Positions 10,053 to 17,027 are shown, numbered from the stretch's first letter. The stretch: 17,027 bases of DNA from Rodentolepis nana (GCA_900617975.1 UZAE01000900.1:1-17027); one strand, 5' to 3'. Translations and numbers: made by a program. Notes: generated by a model from the letters alone, not told the origin.

Positions 10053-10065
10053 GGTGTCTGACACC
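10053..10065. other. Near-perfect palindrome beside a GT tract
   Basis: GGTGTC-T-GACACC pairs fully around one central base. It directly follows a short GT/GC alternating run (10030-10048), the kind of sequence prone to Z-DNA or replication slippage. Confidence 0.5.
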
Positions 10066-10776
10066 CACGTAGAAGCTCTTACAGGCCCACAGAGCATATT
10101 CTGTCAGACACACCGCGTGTGTATCCAGGGCTGAGGAATGAGTCATACATCCATTTTACAAAACGCACAAATCTTGCCCGCAACGGTATGGTTTGCTTCC
10201 TCTACTGTCCGCTGACCATCTGCTATTGACTTTCAAGACGTTATGTTTAGGTTGGGGAGGGTGCATTTTAGGTCGAATTGATGATAACCCCCCTTGCTGT
10301 GGTAGAGATAGAGTTAATGAGAGCATCAGTTAACCACACCCATCACATGTGTTTGTACTTACCCACTTTTATCGTTCTAGCAGCCTTTAGGTAGGAGCTA
10401 TAACCTTCATGGAGGGATTTTTTAAAGAGAAATAAGCAAATCCCTTCAGAACAAAGAGTTAAAAGTAGATCGAAATTGCAGTGAAGTAAATAGTGTCCGA
10501 GTTAAGTACTTACAATATTTTTGATTCATTGATATAAAATACGTATCTGGCGCCAGATCCAACCTTCCGCGTTTACATTTAGTGTTCGGGGATTTGAAAA
10601 AAAGATTAAGATATTAATTAACACCTAATTATCTACCAGCAGAAATATTCCAAGCCCACCTTGATTTCTGGATACTTGGCTAATGGAGGTGTCCTAAAAT
10701 ACTACAATGATCTTTGCTATAGCAATCGGCTTCCTTTCCCCATTTATCATAGGTAGTGAATAACTTAGAGAGGGGA

Positions 10777-10790
10777 AGAGAGAGAGAGAG
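10777..10790. repeat. (AG)7 microsatellite
   Basis: Seven perfect AG repeats lie in a longer purine-rich stretch. Confidence 0.9.
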
Positions 10791-11274
10791 AAGGTTAAGG
10801 GCTTGATTAAACGCACATAATTGCATGTTTTTGTTTATATTAAGTAATAAACCGAGTTGACGAAAAGGGCAGGGGGAAGGTGTAGGGAGTAACTTGGGTT
10901 TTCCTAACTTTGCGATCCTGGTGAAGATAATCCTTTACATCGATAACTGACTAAACATGAATCAACGTGATTGCCTTTCCGTGACATAGCAGTGAATATA
11001 TTAGATAAAGGCAGATATTAGAATACCCGCTTTAAGGCTCGATTCGCACCCCCTTCCCACCTCACTTTTTTGCCAACTGCAATGTGGGTAAGTGGATTGC
11101 TTCTACTCTAGAACAATTGAAATCTAACTTTAGCGACTTAAAAGCGTTTATAACAAGAATACATTTGAAAAGTGAAAATTTGAAAATCTCTGGATCCTTG
11201 TGATATTATGGGCTTGAGTACTAGTGGGGTTAGACAGTTCATCTGCTAATCACTCAATCATTCTTTCAAATCCT

Positions 11275-11392
11275 GGGGTGTGCAAAAGACTTACCTCCAT
11301 GTGGTGCACCCTGAACAACTCAAACGGCAAAAAGTCAATTAACCGGCAGTTGACCTCAAACTATTATGGTCAGTTGACTTTCAAATCCTTCG
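11275..11392 (+). mobile_element. SINE-like retroposon, copy F (head only)
   Basis: The head is well preserved (GGGGTGTGCAAAAGACTTACCTCC, ATGTGGTGCACCCTG, AACTCAAACGGCAAAAAGTC). The GCAGTTGACCTCAAACTA segment follows, and similarity fades near 11392. The pyrimidine-rich body and tail are absent. Loss of the tail end is not the usual 5' truncation of retroposons, so a later deletion is more likely. It keeps ACTTACCT at 11289-11296, a perfect donor on the minus strand. It lies in what would be the intron following the candidate exon at 11644-11869. Confidence 0.8.
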
Positions 11393-11643
11393 TATAGTTC
11401 TGTTTAGAGATAAAATTGCTATTCTGCTCAATTTTTTTCCAAAAAACCCTTTAAAACGAGTCAACTATAATGTAATCACTCAAAGATTTTTAAAACCAAA
11501 AAATTAAAGTAAAAAACCCTTAATCCAGCCGATATAAGTCAAAGTTTTCAACTCTCTTTGATAGTAAAAAAAATTACTTTAAGAATAAATAGCCATTCTA
11601 AAATTATTTATTATTACTATTTAACAATAAAATTGGTACTTAC
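11393..11643. other. AT-rich spacer (possible intron of the candidate exon)
   Basis: Very AT-rich with many short A and T runs. If the minus-strand exon at 11644-11869 is real, its downstream intron starts at 11643 with GTAAGT and runs leftward through this DNA and copy F. I could not identify the next exon. Confidence 0.35.
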
Positions 11644-11869
11644 GTTATGCCAATTTCCATCCTCAACATAATGAGCATTTGCGCTGAAACGCCATGTAAA
11701 AGATAGATTGTATTTAAGTGAAGCTGTGAGGAAGCAATATTCGGTTGAAAATGAAATTACGGATTTTTGACGCTTTTGGCCTATTTTGTCAACGGAAGCC
11801 AAATGGGGGCTGGGGTCAAAGGTGGATGCGTAATTCCAAACCCAAAGAGGCTCCTTGGCCAGATACTGG
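11644..11869 (-). CDS. Candidate internal protein-coding exon, product not recognised
   Basis: Read on the minus strand, the acceptor TTTTTTTTCCTTTTTCTAG ends at 11870 and the perfect donor GTAAGT starts at 11643 (plus-strand ACTTAC 11638-11643). The 226 bp between are open in one frame only: one leading base, then 75 complete codons without a stop. The translation has varied, protein-like composition, including EPLWVWNYASTFDPSP early and EDGNWHN at the end. The EPLWVWNY segment recalls the N-terminal strand of tick-type lipocalins, while DGxWH recalls laminin-G-like domains. Neither is strong enough for a call. A frame-compatible open piece ends at 12062 before GTAAGC and could be an upstream exon, but its acceptor is poor. 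An expressed gene, or a decayed one, is possible. Confidence 0.5.
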
Positions 11870-13049
11870 CTAGAAAAAGGAAAAAAAATAGTTAATTATT
11901 TATTAAAATGTGATAAATTGCCTGCTTTCTTCTTGCTTAACTTTTGAGTTTAGTCCGTTAAATGGGGTTAATTCCGTGTTATTATAGAATTCTTGGATCT
12001 GTTGTAGTTTTGGCGGCTAATAGGGTTATGAAAATCTATTGGATGAAAGTCACAAGCTTACTTGAAACCTATGTCCTCTAAACAGCGGAATTTGAAGTGG
12101 ACGGTAATAAAATAAACTACTACTATTACACAGCCTTATTGTTCTAGATCCCAAATGGAGTAAGAACCTCCTCTGTCACTTGAAATGTACAAATTTGTCC
12201 CAATGCTTCCTAATGATTTTTTATAACCACAGTCACGAGAGGAACAGATCTAAGCTCATTTCAGGCTACGTAAGCGCTGAATTATCAGGAAGGTTTTACA
12301 CCCACAAATGTAACTTTTCTCCCTAAACATGACATAAATCATCAGATAATTGTACATCCCAATTTATCATACGAACACTGTACTTTCTACGTCTGACTGC
12401 GCAGCAAGTGTGATGCAATGTCTAATTGAGGTAATTAATACGTTCTTTCACGGCATTTTATGTCCGATTTTCCGGAAGCTGTTAAGCAAAAAAATCATTG
12501 ATTGACTTTAGGTGGACAAATTTGTGTCCTATTTACACAGTTATAAAGCGGATCTAGGGAAAGATCTACTTATGATCTATGAAAATAATGGAAATAACTT
12601 CACTTAAATGGAATTAATTGACAAGAGTCGATGAGGATTTATTTCTAAGCGCATGTCTTATCGCCCGCTCGCTTTCACTGATTTTCGAAAATTAAAATGA
12701 GATTTCGACCTTCTGGAGTATAAAAATGCGAAAAGTTGGATGAATATAAATAACCTTGGACTATTGGATGAACTGGTTCAAAGTCATAAAAGGGCAAATT
12801 TAGAGATCCTATTAAAATGAAAAATAATATTTGCAGGCTGTAGTGGCCCGTTCATGGAGTCTCTCTTTTTAGAACAGACAAACTAAAAGTGCTTATAATG
12901 CACTATTTTTCTTTTAAAAAAGCAAAATTTAAACAACATTAACCATGTAACATGAAATTTACTTTACATTCGTACATTCTAACAAGAATTTATATAATAA
13001 TTCGATTTGTCCAAACCTCAAGGGGAAACCTCCCATCGACGTTATAGTT
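11870..13049. other. Spacer upstream of the candidate exon, no clear gene
   Basis: AT-rich DNA. On the minus strand, 12135 to 12062 is open (24 codons plus two bases) and stops at a GTAAGC donor whose phase fits the exon at 11644-11869. It lacks a pyrimidine-tract acceptor and a start codon, so I mention it only as a lead. Nothing else was recognised. Confidence 0.4.
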
Positions 13050-13064
13050 AAATTTACTAAATAT
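13050..13064. repeat. Probable target-site duplication, tail side of copy G
   Basis: AAATTTACTAAATAT matches AAATAGAATAAATAT at 13429-13443 in 12 of 15 positions. Low complexity weakens the evidence, but the position at both element ends is right. Confidence 0.5.
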
Positions 13065-13136
13065 TTATTTAATTCAAATGGCAGACGTTTTGATTAAGAA
13101 TCTATTTATTTAATTCAAATGGCAGACGTTTTGATT
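13062..13136. repeat. 41-bp tandem duplication of the tail end of copy G
   Basis: A 34-bp segment beginning TATTTATTTAATTCAAATGG and ending CAGACGTTTTGATT occurs without mismatch at 13062-13095 and again at 13103-13136, separated by AAGAATC. It covers the tail junction of the element. This is either a local duplication after insertion or a restart of reverse transcription at the tail. Confidence 0.92.
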
Positions 13137-13428
13137 GTTATCATTAGCCCTTTAGCTGACTTCAGGCTTCACAGAGGAGGAGAGGGAACATCAAAGTGTC
13201 AAAAAGTCGAGAGGGGGGACCGAATAATGATTCAGAGATGTAAAGGAGACAGACAGACACAAAGGTAAAGAAAAGTTAAGGCGAGTACTGTGGAAGTGGT
13301 GGAATATGACAAACATTGGGGTTATGGTAGTCTGAAGTCAGTAGTCAACTGTCAGTTAATAGACTTTTTGCCGTATGAGTATACGTTGCCAGGGTGCACC
13401 ATGTAGAGGTTAGTCTATCGTACACCCC
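13065..13428 (-). mobile_element. SINE-like retroposon, copy G (full length, tail duplicated)
   Basis: From the tail side the element reads AATTCAAATGGCAGACG, GTTATCATTAGCCCTTTAGC, CTTCACAGAGGAGGAGAGGG, GAGATGTAAAGGAGACAGAC, GTACTGTGGAAGTGGTGG, GTCAACTGTCAGTTAATAGA, GCCGTATGAGTATACG and AGGGTGCACCATGTAGAGGT. Without the 41-bp duplicated piece it would be about 323 bp, the family size. The donor octamer is altered (AGGTTAGT) and CACGTG has become CATGTA. Flanks carry a probable imperfect duplication. Confidence 0.9.
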
Positions 13429-13443
13429 AAATAGAATAAATAT
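13429..13443. repeat. Probable target-site duplication, head side of copy G
   Basis: AAATAGAATAAATAT directly follows the CACCCC head of copy G and matches 13050-13064 in 12 of 15 positions. Confidence 0.5.
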
Positions 13444-14246
13444 AAAAAAAATAAGTTCCCGTTTTAGTATAAATCCCAAACGAATCCTCACAAGGTGTCC
13501 CGAAACTACAGTGGAAAGATCCGTCACTGTTTAGTTTTGTAGTCATATCCAAAAACCATTCTTAAGCGAAATATTAATCTCTTGTAGACTAAAATAAGCC
13601 ACTCAGGCTGACAATTCACATCAGTAAATATTCACCAATGAGCACTGTTCTCTGATCAGGCGTAATCTGTTCTTCTTCTGCTTCATCACCAATGCGTGCC
13701 AAAATGAAAAGGCTATTCTAATCATCTCTGTTAGAAAATAAAATTCACGAAAAGGTACATCAGAACTTCCGATTAAGATGAATTTAAGCCTTTCGTCATC
13801 AAGATTGGGATACCTACCACTGCAAGAATGTATTATCAGAAGCGCGGGTGCAAAGCATATTTATAAATGCTAATTTGCGTTCATACTGCAAAAGGCAATA
13901 ATTCCCGGTTTATGAATGCAACATTTACAATCGTTGCGATTATTGCGTAAATAAGGAATGTCATCATCGCCGTTAGACCACTATACCTATTCGAGAAGGA
14001 CAATCGATGAAACTGATGATAATGCCATAAATAGGCACTAGACGGCGAAAACTAAGTCTTTCCCTTCACCTCCAGTCATCTTGGACTAACCTTTTCTACA
14101 TTATCAGATCAGACTAGACCTTGACATTTGCTTGGAGATCTTCGATGGATCTTAAGTGGTGATAAAACGTGCTTAAAATAGCAAGCCAAATAATAAGAGG
14201 TTATGCATTATTTACATTATCATGCTGTATTACTAATATGTCGTTT
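13444..14246. other. Spacer between copies G and H, nothing recognised
   Basis: AT-rich DNA without an exon-like frame. A CTGATGA...GAAA pattern at 14013-14050 was examined as a hammerhead ribozyme and rejected. CCTATT and AATAGG form a small inverted repeat around it. Confidence 0.55.
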
Positions 14247-14259
14247 AGATAATAAAATT
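14247..14259. repeat. Target-site duplication, tail side of copy H
   Basis: AGATAATAAAATT matches AGATTATAAAATT at 14593-14605 in 12 of 13 positions. Confidence 0.7.
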
Positions 14260-14592
14260 TATTTATTTATTTATATAAAATGGCAGGCGTTTTGATAGTT
14301 ATCATTAGCCCTTTAGCTGACTTCGGACTTCACAGAGAGGAAGGTACATCAAATTGAAAAGTTCGAGCGGGGGGGGGGGGGGGAAGAGAAGAGTGTTTCA
14401 AAGATGTAAAAGAGGCAGACACAAAGTTGGAAAAAAGGTGAAGTGAGTACGGTTGAAGAAGTCGAATTTGACATACAGTGGGGTGATGGTAGTTTGGAGT
14501 CTGAAGTCAACTGCCGATTAATAGACTTTTTTGCCGTATGAATATACGTTGCCCAGGGTGCACCATGTGGAGGTAAGTATATCGCACACTCC
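14260..14592 (-). mobile_element. SINE-like retroposon, copy H (full length, TSD, expanded G run)
   Basis: This 333-bp copy begins from the tail side with TATTTATTTATTTATATA and AAATGGCAGGCGTTTTGATA, the clearest (ATTT)n tail here. It continues GTTATCATTAGCCC, TTCACAGAGAGGAAGG, a G15 run (14369-14383), AAGATGTAAAAGAGGCAGAC, GTGGGGTGATGGTAG, GTCTGAAGTCAACTGCC, GCCGTATGAATATACGTTGC and AGGGTGCACCATGTGGAGGT. The AGGTAAGT donor is intact, while the CpG in CACGTG is lost (CATGTG). Flanks show a 12/13 duplication. Confidence 0.93.
14369..14383. repeat. G15 tract inside copy H
   Basis: The longest poly-G run in the window sits at the same internal position as the G12 of copy D and the shorter runs of copies B and G. 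Confidence 0.95.
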
Positions 14593-14605
14593 AGATTATA
14601 AAATT
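14593..14605. repeat. Target-site duplication, head side of copy H
   Basis: AGATTATAAAATT follows the CACACTCC head directly and matches 14247-14259 with one mismatch. Confidence 0.7.
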
Positions 14606-15289
14606 AAAGAAAGAAAAAAATTAATCGAAATTTTAAATTCCTTGTTATTTAATTTGTTCTTAATTGTGGGAAATTTAACCTTTAAAGTTGTGCTCAGATT
14701 TCAACGTTGACCTTCAAGCTAGAACACAACAGAAGCTTTTGCCAAAGGCGTCCATTACCTTCATCCTATTTTTCAGTAAACACAATAGTGATACCTCTAC
14801 AACCTTTTGTCCAACTAAGCTATTTGGTATATTCTAATGTGTCCTACACAAGCTAACGTCAGTACAAATGCGCACTAATACGATCTTAAAATTGAGAGCA
14901 GGGGTTGAAGCTGCAGTTATATTTGAATTATAGGTATTTGCATGGCTTAAATAATCTGAATGGAACAAATTTGTTCCGCAATACAAAGCAGGCTTTCCTT
15001 TTTAGATAACTAGGCATTTCGAATGGTAGGTGGATTTCACAAATGGTAATTATTCTCGGGATAACTAAACTACCAGCGGTATCAGATGGGGCATGAGAGA
15101 GAAAGAGAGCCCATGAATGGAGAAAGAAAAATGTGTCTGAGGGGCTACCTGTAAATAGCTTACTCTCACATTATTCTATTCCATTCCATTCTATCCCGAC
15201 AAGCGGATTAATGGCTGTAAGCGCATAAACTGGGAAAAGTGCAGCTAGGTTTAATCCAAGGGAAATCGTGATTCCCAATATTCATCTTG
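14606..15289. other. Spacer between copies H and I, nothing recognised
   Basis: No exon-like frame or RNA gene was seen. A short imperfect ATTCC-like repeat (about 15174-15193) and a GA-rich patch (about 15096-15132) are present. Confidence 0.55.
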
Positions 15290-15302
15290 GCGGGGTCCTC
15301 AA
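15290..15302. repeat. Possible target-site duplication, head side of copy I
   Basis: GCGGGGTCCTCAA matches GCGACTTCCTCAA at 15642-15654 in 10 of 13 positions, with seven consecutive identical bases at the end. If correct, copy I lost its first 12-15 head bases on insertion. Confidence 0.4.
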
Positions 15303-15641
15303 CAGACTTACCTCCACGTGGTGCATAATGGCCAACGTAAACTCATACGGCAAAAAAGTCTATTATCTGGCAGTTGACTTCTGACTTCAAACTGACATCA
15401 CCCCACTGTATGACATAGTCCATCACCTCCACAGTACACACCTCATCTTTCATCTACCTTCGTGTCTGTCTCTTTTGCATCTTTGAAACATTCTTCAGTT
15501 CCCCAGCCCCTCTCGCGATATTTTTTCACTTTGATGTTCCTTTCCCACCCCTAACCCTGTGAAGTTCGAAGTCAGCTTAAGGGTTAAATGATAACTATCA
15601 AAACGCTTGCCGTTTGATATAAATAAATAATATAATTTATT
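15303..15641 (+). mobile_element. SINE-like retroposon, copy I (nearly complete)
   Basis: It starts at CAGACTTACCTCCACGTGG, so the GGGGTGTGCGATA head is missing or replaced. The rest is full: ACTCATACGGCAAAAAAGTC, GGCAGTTGACTTCTGACTTC, CACCTCCACAGTACACACC, TTCGTGTCTGTCTCTTTTGC, CAGTTCCCCAGCCCCTCTCG, CTGTGAAGTTCGAAGTCAGC, AATGATAACTATCAAAACGC and TTGCCGTTTGATATAAATAA. The donor complement ACTTACCT and CACGTG are intact. A tail of AAATAAATAATATAATTTAT precedes the possible duplication. Confidence 0.9.
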
Positions 15642-15760
15642 GCGACTTCCTCAATGGGCACTGCCAATCGTCTCATATTAACTCTACTTTAAACATTATT
15701 GCCTCGCGACCTTCAGACAATTTTTAAGTTTTATTAAACAGCAAGCATCGAAACGCCTAA

Positions 15761-15993
15761 AGTCTATACGATTGACTTACCTCCACGCTGACTTCAAACT
15801 GCTACGATTCGACCACTTCCACAGTACTCACCTTTCCTTTTTCTCTTCTTTGGCGTCTGTCTTACATCTGTGAATTACGCTTCTGTCCCCCTCCCCCTCT
15901 CGACGGCTTGTGACTTTGATGTTTCTCCCCCTCTGTGAAGCCGGGAGTTGACTATAGGGTTAATAATAATTATCATAAAGCCTGCCATTTTGG
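15761..15993 (+). mobile_element. SINE-like retroposon, copy J (internally deleted)
   Basis: The head is present (agtctatacgattGACTTACCTCCACG). The next roughly 65 bp, from GTGGTGCACC to the first GTTGACTT, is missing and the sequence resumes at CTGACTTCAAACTGC. A second gap removes the CATGACCCCACTGTATG segment. The remainder follows the family: ACTTCCACAGTACTCACC, GCGTCTGTCTTACATCTGTG, CCCCCTCTCGACGGCTTGTG, CTCTGTGAAGCCGGGAGTTG and AATTATCATAAAGCCTGCC. It follows copy I by only about 120 bp in the same direction. No target-site duplication was found. Confidence 0.85.
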
Positions 15994-16393
15994 AATAACT
16001 ATTTGTGTTCACATCAGCGATACAATGACCCCTTTGATAAGGCAAGAAATAGAGGTTAACTCCTTCTGTTTATGCTCAAATCTCTCCCTAATAGACGTCT
16101 TCACCTTTAGGAACGAACGTCGCCTTTTATTGCTTGATTCGAAACAGAACATGCAAACCAAGGAATTTTCTAGCCTTTTTACATAATGATTTACCTTGAT
16201 CACAACTTGACGTTAAATTTTCTATCAAATTAACTTATAGGCCAAAAGACTTGAATGTGATTATTGGGGAAGAATTTTTACAGTAGAAGCCATTAAAAAG
16301 CCTTGACACTTATAGAAATAAACGGTATAGATGTTGGATTTCACGAAGAATTCCACAGACCTTGGTACATTTTGGAAAAAAATATATTGATTA
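15994..16393. other. Spacer between copies J and K, nothing recognised
   Basis: AT-rich DNA. The overlapping open frames on both strands near 16009-16203 mirror each other, have no splice or promoter context and match no protein family I know. Confidence 0.55.
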
Positions 16394-16406
16394 AAGGCCC
16401 GCCTAA
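16394..16406. repeat. Target-site duplication, tail side of copy K
   Basis: AAGGCCCGCCTAA matches AAGGCCCCCCTAA at 16608-16620 in 12 of 13 positions. Being GC-rich in AT-rich surroundings, it is unlikely to match by chance. Confidence 0.85.
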
Positions 16407-16607
16407 TTTATTTATTTATATCAAATGGCAGGCGTTCTGATATTTAGAAAAAAGGTGGGGTGAGTACTGCGGAAGTAGTCGAATATAACGTACAATGGGG
16501 TGAGGGTAGTTTGAAGTGAGAAGTCAACTGCCAGTTAATAGATTTTTGCCGTATGAATATACGTTGCCCAGGGTGCACCACGTGGAGGTAAGTCTATCGC
16601 ACACCCC
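16407..16607 (-). mobile_element. SINE-like retroposon, copy K (internally deleted, strong TSD)
   Basis: Both ends are intact: TTTATTTATTTATATCAAAT and GGCAGGCGTTCTGATA on the tail side, CACGTGGAGGTAAGTCTATC and GCACACCCC at the head. About 120-130 bp between TGATAT and TAGAAAAAAGGTGGGGTGAG is missing, removing the CTTCACAGAG box, the G-run and the ACAGACACAAAGG segment. Palindromes and the AGGTAAGT donor are intact. With its GC-rich 13-bp duplication this copy fixes the exact element ends: GGGGTGTGCG at the head and (AAAT)n at the tail. Confidence 0.93.
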
Positions 16608-16620
16608 AAGGCCCCCCTAA
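16608..16620. repeat. Target-site duplication, head side of copy K
   Basis: AAGGCCCCCCTAA directly follows the CACCCC head and pairs with 16394-16406 (one mismatch). Confidence 0.85.
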
Positions 16621-16934
16621 CATCTTGTGACCAAATGAGAGGCTGAAAAACTATTTACAGTTTCATCAATTAACTAATTAATTTCCATTCAAGTGGTTCC
16701 AAAATTTGTTAATTCAAAAACATTGCGTTATAAGGAATTGGGATCGGTCTTAATAGGTAAGTGTAAAGGAAGCACAACTTCCTTCAAACAGGTCTCCTTC
16801 TTTTCTTAGTTAAAATTCCAATTTCTTCCTCCAAAACACAGTGGACTTGCAAACGCGAGATGATAGGAAAACGATAAGGAAGTAGAGAATTCAGCGTTAA
16901 ATGCTGATTTTTCAAAATGATTTGTTTGTTGTAA
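16621..16934. other. Spacer between copies K and L, nothing recognised
   Basis: AT-rich DNA. One GTAAGT site at 16757 follows TAATAG, but there is no open exon-like frame before it. Confidence 0.55.
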
Positions 16935-17027
16935 TATTTATTTCGAATGGCAGGCGTTTTGATAGATATCACTAGCCATTTAGCTGACTTCGGGCATCAC
17001 AGAGGGAAGGTTAATCAAAGTAGCAGA
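16935..17027 (-). mobile_element. SINE-like retroposon, copy L (cut by the window end)
   Basis: Only the tail third is in the window: AATATTTATTTCGAATGGC, AGGCGTTTTGATAGATATCA, TTTAGCTGACTTCGGGC and ATCACAGAGGGAAGG. The head should lie about 230 bp beyond the right edge. Confidence 0.85.

Larger units (their letters stand above)
8914..11274. other. Spacer between copies E and F, simple repeats only
   Basis: No gene is supported. Simple sequences include G11 (9347-9357), T10 (9409-9418), a GT/GC-rich patch with a hairpin near 10030-10065 and an (AG)7 run (10777-10790). A 58-bp stretch at 9040-9097 is open in one frame and ends in CAAAG|GTAAGC, but its acceptor is poor. I do not call it an exon. 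Confidence 0.5.

Noticed and set aside
10985..11062. Possible A box (TAGCAGTGAAT) and B box (GGCTCGATTCGCACC)
   Set aside because: Spacing is about five bases long and I see no stems; likely chance.
11644..11869. Assigning the window to a tick because of the lipocalin-like EPLWVWNY
   Set aside because: One short motif is weak evidence, and the AT-rich composition is unlike tick genomes as I know them.
14013..14050. CTGATGA ... GAAA pattern resembling a hammerhead ribozyme core
   Set aside because: The bases after CTGATGA (TAATGCC) do not pair with those before GAAA (GACGGC), so stem II cannot form. The small CCTATT/AATAGG inverted repeat is in the wrong place.
2827..17027. CRISPR array or tandem satellite
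   Set aside because: The repeats are about 320 bp, in both directions, irregularly spaced and flanked by target-site duplications; they are dispersed retroposons.
2827..17027. DNA transposon (MITE)
   Set aside because: The two ends are not inverted repeats of one another (GGGGTGTGCG against an AAAT tail), and duplications of about 13 bp with a simple-repeat tail fit retroposition better.

Overview
This window looks like repeat-rich, gene-poor nuclear DNA of a eukaryote, most likely an invertebrate animal. By eye it is AT-rich. No open frame exceeds about 83 codons. It carries a long (GT)n microsatellite, scattered homopolymer tracts, spliceosomal-type signals and many copies of one short retroposon. 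Nothing looks bacterial: there are no operons, ribosome binding sites or long ORFs. I cannot name the organism from the sequence.

The dominant content is one family of about 320-340 bp interspersed elements. Twelve copies lie between 2827 and the right end, six in each direction, and none lies in the first 2.8 kb. In its own sense strand a copy starts near GGGGTGTGCGATAG. It continues through ACTTACCTCCACGTGGTGCA, a middle section rich in pyrimidines, and CTGTGAAG. It ends CCATTTGATATAAATAAAT, an (AAAT)n tail. Two copies are flanked by convincing target-site duplications: 13/13 at 8011/8343 and 12/13 in GC-rich sequence at 16394/16608. Others have probable ones. Constant ends, a simple-repeat tail, duplications of about 13 bp and no coding capacity identify a SINE-like non-autonomous retroposon. 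I do not recognise the family.

Layout: 1-2826 holds a (GT)24 tract, small palindromes and poly-C/poly-G tracts, with no gene seen. 2827-5485 holds copies A, B and C plus a degenerate double tRNA-like module (3470-3602). 5486-8010 is AT-rich with one tRNA-like relic. 8011-8913 holds the inverted pair D and E. 8914-11274 shows only simple repeats. 11275-11392 is the truncated copy F. 11644-11869 on the minus strand is the only stretch that reads like a protein-coding exon: 75 codons, open in one frame, between a strong acceptor and a perfect donor. 13050-17027 is crowded with copies G to L.

The most interesting points are the retroposon family itself and the perfect splice-donor octamer AGGTAAGT (the complement of the U1 snRNA 5' end) that most copies keep on their antisense strand. 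Next come the overlapping palindromes GGTGCACC/CCACGTGG, whose central CpG is lost in half the copies, and the candidate exon with an antisense copy of the element about 250 bp beyond its donor.
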